From Proteromonas lacertae (Eukaryota; Sar; Bigyra; Opalinata; Proteromonadidae): a stretch of DNA of 64,000 bases. Made by a program: the position numbers and the translations under genes. The stretch covers positions 86,802-150,801 of the forward strand of contig NGBS01001178.1 of NCBI GenBank assembly GCA_002245135.1, in the 5' to 3' direction. The notes under the pieces were generated by a model, which had not been told where the DNA came from, searched no databases, and saw only the letters and a program-made list of their open reading frames with translations. Below are positions 52,487 to 61,728 of the stretch, piece by piece (the stretch's first letter is position 1; each line of letters opens with the position of its first letter).

Positions 52487-53141
52487 AAAGAAGATGAAGA
52501 ATACTTTCATTTTATTTGAAATACACTTTCATGTATATACGAATACATCCTATAAGTGTTGTTATTAGTATAATATAAATTCATGAAATCCTCGAGTTTT
52601 ATTTTATTAAAATCTTATAATATTTGTTTAAAATCCTTGAGATTTGCTAATGTACTTCTTAAACTTCTTTAATACTTGTTTAAACTTCTCTAGTATCTTT
52701 GGCATCTTTTCAATATCCAAGAAGATGAATAAGATGCGAAAAAATTGATGTTAAGGTAATTAAAAATGGAAAAACATATAATGTTAGATATATAACTGAT
52801 TAACCAAAACAATGCTTTATACAGCCATCGTAAATTTTTTAAAAACTAAACGTATATTTGTAATATTTCGGGGCTTAAGGTTACGTTTATTACTTCAACG
52901 TAATATAAAACATCCATAATATCTTACTCCTTCATCGTTATATTGATAGTTGAGTCTTGTTGTTCCCCGTTGAGTACAACTCCCTGTTGAGCGATTAGAA
53001 ACTTTAGAAACAAACTAACTACATAATGTTATTACTCATAATGAGTTATGAAGGAATATATAGGTGGTCATATAACATATACAACTAATAGTATATAGAA
53101 AGATTGATAATAGTATGTGCTATATATAATAATAATTAACT
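52487..53141. other. Noncoding region between the USP gene and the decayed integrase
   Basis: No gene is supported. It contains a 7-bp perfect inverted repeat TTACGTT/AACGTAA (52881-52887 and 52897-52903). It also has three spaced GTTGAG words (52949, 52969, 52986) in a locally less AT-rich stretch. No tRNA cloverleaf could be folded by eye. It may hold an element boundary. Confidence 0.4.
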
Positions 53142-54720
53142 TTATAATACATATAATTCATCAGCTTTTCTTTTCATTTTTTCATTTACTTCTTTTGTAA
53201 CAGGTATTATTGTAAATGCTAAAGATGTAGTAAGTTTAATTTGAATATTAATAGTATACAATCCATATAAATCTTTAGTTTTTTTATCTTCTTTAATTAT
53301 TCCTTTCTTGTTGTTATCTGCGTAATTCTTCTTCTTGTCGGTATAGACAATTATATCACCATGTTTAGGATTGATATAAGTTATCTTCAGCTTCTTTTCT
53401 GATTCATCATGCATATTATCATTATATTCATCTCTTCTTTTACTAATGTAATCTTTTACTTGTTAGAGTTTATGTTCATTTTTAAAATATCTTTTCTGAT
53501 GTTTTCTATGTTTTTTTTCTCATCATATTTTTCTTTTCTATTTCTATTACTTCAACTTCATCGCATTCATCATCATAAAAGTATTCTTTATCATCTTCTT
53601 TAGAGCAATCACATAATTCATCATGACAAACATTACCATCATCATCACCATCAACTGTACCATTATTACCATCTTCTTCGCCATTTTCTTTTATAAATAA
53701 CTTTGGGTTTTCCTTCTTTAATTGTTTAATATCCATATAGAATAAAGATCTAGGCTTAGAATGTATTCTTCTGCACTTGTGATTGTTTATTGTTTCAATA
53801 ATTTTATCAACAAATTCAGTCCAATAAATGCCTTTATTCTATATCATGAATCCTTTTAAAGTGTTTTTCACAACTTGGTTGTAATTTTCTACATTTCCAT
53901 TCGTTTGAGGCCTATATGGTGCACTATGAACTTCTTCAATTCCATATTCATTGCATAAACTTCTCATCAAATCATTCTTGAATTCAGTACCATTATCCAT
54001 TTGAAGAATTTGAGGAGCACCAAAAATTCTGATATAATTTCTCATATTCTTCACTGTTTCTTCTTTTGTTTTTCTCTTTAATGGATATATAATTGTAAAA
54101 TTACTGTAATGATCAATCACTGTAAGAATGTAATTAAACTGTTCTTCTTCAGTAAATGTATATTTCTCATTGATTTTACTCATATTAATTAGATCACATA
54201 ACACTCTTTCGCGTGGATAGCTTGATAGTATAGGTTTTAGCAATTGTTCAACATGAACTTTCTTCAATTCTTTACATCCAGAACATGTTTTTACGAATAC
54301 ATATACCATTTCTCTGGTAATACCATAGTACTTCTTTTCATTAACCAAGTAATACAAAGGTTCAATTGTAATGTGACCATTACCTTCGTGTAATTTTTTT
54401 AGTACATCAAACGATTCTTCAGTTTTAATAACCTTCTTTCCTTAAAACAATAACTGCTTTGTCATTTCATCGTTTTTCTTTTTGGTAAAGCTTCTACAAC
54501 GATAATTATCTTCTTCTACTTCATTACTACTAGTAGAACGGCTTCTTTTGTTTCCTTTCTTTCTCTTTTCGATACTTACAGAATGACTTCTTCTGCGTTC
54601 TTTTCTCTTTTTATCGCATCTGGAAGAGATTTTTTCTTTAAACAACTTATCAAGTGCTGAATAATAAAGAGGTTTGTGATCGTCCTCAAGTACTTGATCA
54701 AGGTGTAATACTTCAGAAAA
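53142..54720 (-). pseudogene. Decayed integrase (DDE, HHCC zinc finger), three in-frame stops and one frameshift
   Basis: Reading the minus strand from about 54720, one frame shows an upstream basic region, a zinc-binding HHCC module (LHEGNGHITIEPL ... CSGCKELKK) and a retroviral-type integrase core. The core has Asp in VLCDLINMS, TVIDHYSNF, the DNGTEF motif, and RPQTNGNVENYNQ with the third acidic residue. A C-terminal part follows (YINPKHGDIIVY). All three catalytic acids are present. The frame is broken by TAA (54442-54444), TAG (53839-53841), TAA (53463-53465) and a shift in an eight-T run (53511-53518, plus strand). It resembles integrases of Ginger/KRBA2-like or LTR elements and is only distantly like the Polinton integrase at 59.6-60.7 kb. 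No reverse transcriptase is visible nearby. Confidence 0.75.
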
Positions 54721-54749
54721 CCTATATATTATGATATATATTATGAAAT

Positions 54750-56330
54750 AAATGAGAATTATATGTATATATATAGTTATAGTAATAAATATATATAGCT
54801 AATGCTTTTACTGTTATTTTTTATATAAATCATTGAATTCTAATTATGTATTGCTGAAATAAAACCTCAAAAAACAATAAATTCATACCAACTAATGTAA
54901 AATCACCTAAAGTAATACATTATCTAAATACACTTATTCACATTTATTCTTACAAACACTCCTTTTGTTTTATCTGTCAATTTCATTTGCCTTCATATTA
55001 TTCTATTCTATATTTTTTCTTATCTTCTTCACTTACAAAATATATATTTTGTTTCATAATATGTGAGATACGTTTGCAACTGAATGTGTTTAATAACTGA
55101 ATTTTCTATTTCTATTCCTTCTTTATCATTAGTTGGAAATCCACTTATTATACCATTCTCATTATTCAATGTTATATTATAATCTTCTATTTATAGAGTG
55201 ATAATAAAATACTTTAATCATATAATGATGAGGCATTCTTCCAAACTGTATTACATTTTTGTAAACTTTTTTAAACTTCTACAACATAAAATGAGAATAA
55301 TTATTTATTATATTCTGACAAATATGGATGAATTGCTTATCTTTCTTCATTAGTAGAAGTTCCAATAAAAGCTAACACTTCAGGATCATTACCCACTTAT
55401 TCAATCATTTCTTCATTATCATGTCATCATGTTGATATAACTAAACTGAAGTACTGATTATGGGAATAAAATAAATACTTGAATTATCTTAAAATGGTTT
55501 AACATTTTATTACTTCATCATTTATTTTCTTCAACTCATTCTCTAAATCTTTTTTGTTCTTTTTCATTTCTTCTTTCTCTTCTTTGGATTTATCTAGTTG
55601 TTCTTTCAATCCATTTAATTCATTCTCTAATTCATTCTGAGATTTAGATTGATGTTCTTTTAATTGAGTTATTTCTTTCTCTAATTCATCTTTGTTCTTC
55701 TGTAATTCTACATTCTATTGATTAGATTTATCTCATTCTTCTTTCAATTCATTTTCTATTTCTTCTATTTCGCTTATTCCAAATTTTTCACTTTTGTAAA
55801 TTACATCATTTTCTATCTTATTATTATCTTTGATTTTATTTTTCAATTCATTCAACTCTTTCTCTATTTATTCTTTATTCTTTTTTTAACTATTTGATGA
55901 TTCAATTTCATCAGTATATGGTTTAGATTCTTCTTTCATCTCTTTCAATTGACTTTCTAATTCGTTCTTTTCTTTCTTCATTTCATTCAACTCTTCTTTC
56001 AATTGACTTATCTCATCTTCTTTAGTATTAGAGGATTCAACTTTATGTTCATCTTCATTCTATTCGCATTATCACCTTTTATCTATAAACAATTATAACA
56101 AAATATATACATACAATTCCAAAACAGTTTCCAAATGAGCATTAAAAATTTCTTTATCATAATTATCGATAAATGAATATAATGATTGACTACCAAATTG
56201 AGAAAAATATTTTACTAACTATACATAATATTCATTCTTCTTACCAATGACTATATTCATCTATATCTACCTTTAACGCAAAATATATATATATATAAAT
56301 AAATTAATAAATAATATATAATATATAATA
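54750..56330 (-). pseudogene. Decayed coiled-coil / putative-Ig gene
   Basis: From about 56080 to 55490 the minus strand keeps one coiled-coil reading frame (NELESQLKEMKEESKP, NELENELNGLKEQLDK) for about 600 bp without an indel. That frame is cut by four in-frame stops: TAA 55886-55888, TAA 55868-55870, TGA 55733-55735, TAG 55715-55717. Upstream (56140-56220) lies a short exon-like helical piece. Downstream, near 55040-55190, is a putative-Ig fragment (NNENGIISGFPTND). These parts recall the BTB/Ig family at 8-15 kb. The gene is dead by sequence. Confidence 0.6.
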
Positions 56331-56340
56331 TATGTATAAC

Positions 56341-56445
56341 CGTAAGAATATCACTGTAGGTGGGTAAACCGTACCAACTATTCTTAGGTGCCTTCTACAG
56401 GTAAGAATAAGCGATTTGAGTGTAAATTAGCTTTTGGTACGGGTT
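56341..56445. repeat. Nested short inverted repeats, possible element terminus or regulatory structure
   Basis: CCGTACCAA (56369-56377) pairs with TTGGTACGG (56434-56442). Inside, TATTCTTA (56379-56386) pairs with TAAGAATA (56402-56409). CTGTAG (56354-56359) pairs with CTACAG (56395-56400). GTAAGAATA also occurs directly at 56342 and 56401. The stretch is clearly less AT-rich than its surroundings and lies just upstream of the first element ORF. Confidence 0.6.
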
Positions 56446-56592
56446 ATACTGGAGGAAGAGGTGAATTTAAATATCTTTATATATTTTTGTGTATGAGTAA
56501 TTTTATGGGTTAATATTTTTTCTTTTGTTTTTTGTATATAATTTCATTTAACTTTTTCTTATTGTTTTTTATCAATCATAATTTCAAAAAAA

Positions 56593-56949
56593 ATGTCAAG
56601 AATTTGGATCGCGAATGTTAATATAGAAGATAGAAGTAAGCGTGAAGATGAAGACTTTGAAAGAATCTATGCAATCATTGAAAGTGAAGTAGCTAGAATA
56701 GTAGCTCAACCATCACCACCATCATCACTTCCAGTAGTAATGTGGTATACTTCTGATACAGCTGATGAGGATGATAGAAAGTATGAAGAATGGCGTGCAA
56801 TTCATAAACCAACTAGAGTAGCACAAGCAACCATACGCCCTAGAAAATGGGTTGATCCTGAGGAAGAGCGCAGAAAAACAGAGATGTTAAAGCGTTATGG
56901 CATTGATGAAAAGAACATCATTGAAGAAAGACTAAGATTTCATAACTAA
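56593..56949 (+). CDS. Small hypothetical element protein (118 aa)
   Basis: Intron-free frame starting at ATG 56593 (MSRIWIANVNIEDRSKRED). It is charged and rich in E, R and D, with a central PSPPSSLPVV linker and a C-terminal EEERRKTEMLKRYGID helix. No known domain was recognised. It is the first ORF of the element after the inverted-repeat structure, preceded by about 120 bp of T-rich DNA. The next ORF follows after about 130 bp in the same direction. A link to the element rests on location and lack of introns. Confidence 0.6.
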   Translation: MSRIWIANVNIEDRSKREDEDFERIYAIIESEVARIVAQPSPPSSLPVVMWYTSDTADEDDRKYEEWRAIHKPTRVAQATIRPRKWVDPEEERRKTEMLKRYGIDEKNIIEERLRFHN

Positions 56950-57076
56950 TTCTTAAATCATTGGTTTTAATTGAATTTTGTTTTTTGATTGGCTGAATTG
57001 AAATAAACATAATATTACATAATTCTTTTCATTCATAAATTTCTTGCGATTTTTGAAATAATCTACATAAATTAAA

Positions 57077-57661
57077 ATGAGTGATATTCAAAACGAATTA
57101 GATGCTAATATTGAAAAACACTTACAAGAAGGTGAAATGTATGAGAATGATATGTCTGAAGTAAAATCATTAATTATTAAAGTATTTAAGGATATGTTGG
57201 ATGGTATGTATTCTGTGATTGAAGAGTATGAAGATGATCCAGAATGGAGTGAACAACCAGGTGATGATATTGATATAACAATGGAAGAAGAAGAAGTGAA
57301 GGAAGAAAAACAAAGTGAATCTAAATCTAAAAAAAGAAAGGATATAACAAAGTCAGATTCAGATTCACAAGTATGTAGTACTTGTGGTAAGAAGAAAGCT
57401 AATGATGAATTTGGTTATAAGAGTGAAGGTGTATTCTATAAATCATGTACAGAGCGTAGAAATAAGAAGAAAAGAAGATATGAAGAAGTAAAGAAAGGAT
57501 GTGATAATAGTGGAGAAGATAAGAAGAGTAAAGTAGAGAATAGTTCCACTGCCGAGGGTCGACCAAAGGTAGATATTGCTAAAGTAGAAACATCTACAAG
57601 TTCTATCCCGGGGGTAGCTACAGTAGATCTAACTACATCACCTACTTGTATAATTAATTAA
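57077..57661 (+). CDS. Hypothetical element protein with a Cys-pair motif (194 aa)
   Basis: Intron-free. The N-terminal half is acidic and helical (DMSEVKSLIIKVFKDML...). A Ser/Lys/Glu linker leads to VCSTCGKKKANDEF...YKSCTERRNKKKRRY. This is a CxxC followed by a single further Cys about 19 residues on and a basic helix, like part of a small zinc-binding or HNH-type module with bases for DNA contact. The tail is low complexity (Thr/Ser/Val). It is distinctly less AT-rich near 57540-57620 (GAGGGTCGACC). Function unknown; DNA binding is a guess. Confidence 0.6.
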   Translation: MSDIQNELDANIEKHLQEGEMYENDMSEVKSLIIKVFKDMLDGMYSVIEEYEDDPEWSEQPGDDIDITMEEEEVKEEKQSESKSKKRKDITKSDSDSQVCSTCGKKKANDEFGYKSEGVFYKSCTERRNKKKRRYEEVKKGCDNSGEDKKSKVENSSTAEGRPKVDIAKVETSTSSIPGVATVDLTTSPTCIIN

Positions 57662-57726
57662 CTTTTGGTTTTAAAATTCATTTTTATATTTCTATGCGTT
57701 TTTATATATAAATAATTTCACATAAT

Positions 57727-58110
57727 ATGCCATATAATACATCTTTAGTTATGTTAGGTGATATGAAAGATACTTTAAATGGTTTGAAACAAGAAATGTA
57801 TATTTTATTAGGTTGTGTAGTTCTATGGGTTCTATATAAATGCAAGAGAATATGTGCATGGTGTTATCATAAAGCCTGTCCTCCAGAATTAAGTGAAATA
57901 TTAGCTGAGCCAGAACCTGCTGTTCAATTAGCATTAAGAAAATCTACTATTGTTTCTGCTATTCCATTTACTTTAACACCTGAAAATAGTAGAATAAATT
58001 CTAGAAATGTTAGTGATAATGAAGATGAAGAGCAATTAGAAACAGAAATAGAAATTATTCCTATTAATAAACCTGAGATTGAAATTCAAAAACCAATCAT
58101 AAATATTTAA
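57727..58110 (+). CDS. Single-pass membrane protein of the element (127 aa)
   Basis: Intron-free. After a ~25-residue N-terminus comes one clear hydrophobic segment MYILLGCVVLWVLYK, followed by a Cys/basic patch (CKRICAWCYHKAC) typical of the inner face of a membrane and possibly palmitoylated. The C-terminal half is acidic, Ile/Glu/Asn-rich and probably disordered. Small single-span proteins of unknown function are common in Polinton-like and related viruses; a structural role is only inference. Confidence 0.6.
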   Translation: MPYNTSLVMLGDMKDTLNGLKQEMYILLGCVVLWVLYKCKRICAWCYHKACPPELSEILAEPEPAVQLALRKSTIVSAIPFTLTPENSRINSRNVSDNEDEEQLETEIEIIPINKPEIEIQKPIINI

Positions 58111-58296
58111 TTTTATATATAGTCTTTTTTTCGTATTTGATTTTGAAAGTTGTTTTTTTTTGTACCCCCTTAAAAAAATTACATAAAGAAAAACCGTTTT
58201 TTTTTCATTCAGACTTTTCTTACTCATTTTCAGTATTTTATTTTTTTCATTTTTTTACTTTAATAGAAAATTAATTATTCAATCATTCAATCAAAA

Positions 58297-59439
58297 ATGC
58301 CAGCAGACAGAGTCAAACAACCAACCAATTCAGAATTATGCTCCCAGCTTCCATTAAAGGGACAGGCTTATGAGTTCTATCAGAAAGCGAGTCGTAACAT
58401 CCAGCATTTAAAGACATTTTGCGATGAAATGTATATTCAAAGTTTGGCTTATGATGACAGCAAAAAATCAAAGAAGAAGCAAAGTCCACCACAATTCAAC
58501 TATATCGAATTAAAGAAGTCAGCTACAGCAGTTTATTATTGCTTTTCATGTAAGTTTGATAATCAGAAGTTAATTCCTATCAAACATCTAGAGACATTAG
58601 ATCAAAATGAGTATATGAATTTATACTTTAGTGACGATGAGATGAAGAGTATAGTAAAACCAAATGTAAAACCGATTAAACCTTTTATTCAACCTCAGTT
58701 AAAACAACAACAACCACAACAAGAACCACCACCACCAACTGTACCTCAAAAACCTAAAAGAGTTTATAAAAGAAGAACTGATACTGTAAAGAAACCTAAA
58801 ACAAAAGCAATTATTGATAGTGATGATGAATTAATTCATTTAAAGAAAAGAAAGATTGTTAAGGATTCTGATTTTGTTGATGAACCAATGGGTATAATTG
58901 TGAAAGATACTGAATCAAGAACATCTGCTGATGATTTATTAAGTAGCCAAAGTCCTACCTTTACACCTCCAATGTCACCAAGGTCTGATACTACACTTCT
59001 TGATGTTACTGATATTGATATTCTGGATGCTGAATTGAAGCATTTTAATGCTGAAATAACTAAAAAAGATGAAGAAAAACAAAAAGAGATAGAAGAGAAA
59101 ATTAAACATCTAGATGCAGAGAGAAAGAAACAAGAAGATGAAGAAAAAAAGAAAAAACAACAAGAAGAAGAAAGAGTTAGAAAAGTACAAGAAGAAGCAG
59201 AAAAGAAAAGAAAAGAAGAATTAGTTGTTATTAGAATGCTTCAAGAAGAAGAGAATATGAGACAACAAGAAGAGTTAAGAAAGAAATGGGTATTAGAACA
59301 AAAGAGACAAATGGAAGAAAAGATGAAAAAAGAAAACGATGAATTAGAAAAGAAAATGGAAGAAGAGTTTAAGAAGAGAATTGAAGAAGAGAAAAGAAAG
59401 AAAGCTGAAGAGTTTGAGAAGATGATGAAGATCTTATAA
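58297..59439 (+). CDS. Hypothetical element protein with long coiled coil (380 aa)
   Basis: Intron-free. The N-terminal ~115 residues look globular (LPLKGQAYEFYQKAS, ATAVYYCFSCKFDNQKLIPIKHLETL). A Pro/Gln linker, a basic patch (KPKRVYKRRTDTVKKPKTK, nuclear-localisation-like) and a Ser/Thr segment follow. The last ~130 residues are an almost unbroken E/K/R/Q coiled coil. The promoter side has long T runs (58121-58290). I do not recognise the N-terminal domain. It is convergent with the integrase gene. Confidence 0.6.
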   Translation: MPADRVKQPTNSELCSQLPLKGQAYEFYQKASRNIQHLKTFCDEMYIQSLAYDDSKKSKKKQSPPQFNYIELKKSATAVYYCFSCKFDNQKLIPIKHLETLDQNEYMNLYFSDDEMKSIVKPNVKPIKPFIQPQLKQQQPQQEPPPPTVPQKPKRVYKRRTDTVKKPKTKAIIDSDDELIHLKKRKIVKDSDFVDEPMGIIVKDTESRTSADDLLSSQSPTFTPPMSPRSDTTLLDVTDIDILDAELKHFNAEITKKDEEKQKEIEEKIKHLDAERKKQEDEEKKKKQQEEERVRKVQEEAEKKRKEELVVIRMLQEEENMRQQEELRKKWVLEQKRQMEEKMKKENDELEKKMEEEFKKRIEEEKRKKAEEFEKMMKIL

Positions 59440-59577
59440 GTATTAATATATACTTTAAATTTGTCTGGTTTATGCTTTAATCCATATACTTGAAAAAGCA
59501 CTTTGAATTCATTACTGTGATAAAAATTGGTGTTTGTTTTATATGTAAAAAATAACATAAATAAAAAACATAAAAAG

Positions 59578-60738
59578 TTATACGAAATCATTAAATAGCG
59601 AATTTTTCTTATATACTCTACCATAACTACTTTTTCTACCTTCTGGTACTGGTTGAATATCTGGTTCTATAGGTTGTGCTTCATTATTTATACTATGAAT
59701 TTGTCTTAACCTAAACTTACCATTTGTTGTAATACTATTAACTGGTACTCTTTTAATTTCATGAGATTTGAATCTATATGAACCTATATCTCTAGGATTG
59801 AATTCTTTAGGTATTGTTCCATCCAAGTTCTTAACAGAATATGAAAACGGTCCAACTTTGTGTATTTGGTATACTTTATCAGTATAATAAGTAGTTTTTT
59901 CAAGTTTGTTATCTCTACGTTCCTTTATTCTTACAAAATCATTTGGTTTAAAATGAGTATCACTTTTACGCTTCTTTAAGTTTCTAGCATGGGATTCTTT
60001 ATACAATCTATCTTGGACTTCAAAATCATTGAATACTTCATTTGGAGTTAGATTATTAAGTGCAGAATGTGGTTTTGCATTGTAATCATCTACAACAGTA
60101 TATACTATATTACACAATGATTCAATATTGTTAATTTTATCAAATTCTTCATCAGAACATGTATTAATTTTTCTATAAAACATATCTTTAATAGTTCTCA
60201 CACATCGATCCAATATTTTCATTATATTATGTTCATTACGTTCTTTAAGTATAAATCGTATATGATTTTTATTAAACAAATCTAAAAATTTCTTACCATA
60301 GATAATACCAGACTCTTCATCTGACAATATACTTCCTACAAAACGAGCGTTTTCATCCTTAGGTTGCATACCCTGATAAAACCATTTTTCAAACACTGGA
60401 TACACATCATTTTCTGATTTAGATTTAACATAATATATTCAACACTTACGACTAACAACTTCTATAATTAACAAAAATGGAACTTTTGTATTGTTGAAAA
60501 ACACCAAGTCTATCTGATATGACCCAGGCAATTTTTCAATTTCATATTTAATTCTATTCCTTTTAGTTGCAGTGATTTGATAATCTGGTTTAGACTCTAC
60601 AAGTTCACTACTAGCTTTTTTAATGTCAGTTTTTTTAAAGTTATTCTCAAGTTCATTTACAGAGAAATTAATAAAGTCTCGTTTGTTTAAATAACCATAT
60701 GTTTTGTATAACTCATTTATTTTATCTTGTAGTGACAT
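59578..60738 (-). pseudogene. Polinton-type integrase with one in-frame TGA
   Basis: An N-terminal ~65 residues precede the catalytic core: QIDLVFFNNT with the first Asp and FLLIIEVVSRKC. An in-frame TGA (60439-60441) follows, and the same frame continues (YYVKSKSENDVYPVFEKW). Then come ILSDEESGIIYGKKF with the second Asp, ILDRCVRTIKDMF at the third acidic site, YNAKPHSALNNLTPNEVF, and a chromo/SH3-like C-terminal DKVYQIHKVGPFSYSVKNLDG. The third catalytic residue is Asp here where the family has Glu (VERFNRT). Everything except the single TGA is open over 386 codons. It may be a recent nonsense mutation, a sequence error or readthrough. Confidence 0.85.
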
Positions 60739-60807
60739 TCAAAACAATATATATATAAAAATATGAATGATATATATTTAAAGAATTAATGAATTAAAAT
60801 AATTAAA

Positions 60808-61584
60808 TCATTCTTCTACCTCTCCCAAATCCTTATCACTTAAAGTGTTACCACCATTACCAAAGTTAATAACTTTAGCAGCACTAATAAAACCATTGCT
60901 AATTACTTTCTTAGCAGGGAATGGTCTACGAGTACTAATTAAATCACTATCTTCTATCTTAGTTCTCTTAATTCTTGGAGGTGAAACAAATTTGTTTTGA
61001 TTAGCTTGATCTTTCTTAATTTTCTTCTCATTACTTCTTCTAATAGCTGTAGCTAAATCAGGATTTTCATCATAACCAACAATATCACTACAAACTCTAT
61101 GATTAACAAAGTTTTGAGTACCATTACTCTTAATAGAGATTTGATTATCAACAACACTTACAGCAATTTTACTACCAACATCAACATCAGATGGAACTCT
61201 ATAGTTACTATTATCCCATATCATAATAGAATTGAAATTGTGGAAGTATTTAATACCATGTTGAGGTTCTCTACATCCTACACTAATCAAATATCCACGA
61301 ATGATTTTTTCTATAAAGTCATTCTCGTTTCTATCATAAATTTGTTTCAATACATATTTCACTTCATCAGCTGAATATGTTTCAAAATCTCTTCCATTAT
61401 TAATTACAACTTTATGATCCAAATCATGAACAAAAGTAATCAATACATATTGACTGGTTTTAGTAGGCTTAACTGTAATACTCTCAATAGTTCCTTTAAT
61501 AATCCACTTGTTGCATAACTTTGGATTTTTGTAGTAATCACTAAATTCTACATCTGTAGCTTCATAGGGTGTTTCGTTACTCAT
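60808..61584 (-). CDS. Hypothetical element protein, possible OB-fold (258 aa)
   Basis: Intron-free and intact, starting MSNETPYEATDVEF. The first ~170 residues alternate predicted strands (WIIKGTIESITV, QYVLITFVHDLDHKVVI, RGYLISVGC, SIMIWDNS, SKIAVSVVDNQISIKS), suggesting a beta-barrel such as a single-strand DNA-binding OB-fold. The C-terminal 80 residues are basic and disordered (KKIKKDQANQNKF, PPRIKRTKIED). The position beside a replication gene (PolB) and divergent transcription from it across ~145 bp would suit a replication accessory. This is inference only. Confidence 0.55.
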   Translation of the reverse strand: MSNETPYEATDVEFSDYYKNPKLCNKWIIKGTIESITVKPTKTSQYVLITFVHDLDHKVVINNGRDFETYSADEVKYVLKQIYDRNENDFIEKIIRGYLISVGCREPQHGIKYFHNFNSIMIWDNSNYRVPSDVDVGSKIAVSVVDNQISIKSNGTQNFVNHRVCSDIVGYDENPDLATAIRRSNEKKIKKDQANQNKFVSPPRIKRTKIEDSDLISTRRPFPAKKVISNGFISAAKVINFGNGGNTLSDKDLGEVEE

Positions 61585-61728
61585 TTTATATAAGGGAGAG
61601 ATGAAAATAAAAAATGATTAAAAAATGTCAAGAAAAATGAAAATGAAAATTTCTTTTTATTTTAAAGTCGACCAATCAAATTTCATATTTCCATTTTTGA
61701 TTTATTTCGCGAATTCTGTCTATATAAT

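Noticed and set aside
44664-60441. Reassigned stop codons (TAA/TAG as Gln, TGA as Trp or Sec)
   Set aside because: G6PD, SOD, RPT1, BTF3, GRWD1 and others end normally at TAA, TAG or TGA; internal stops occur only in genes already damaged.
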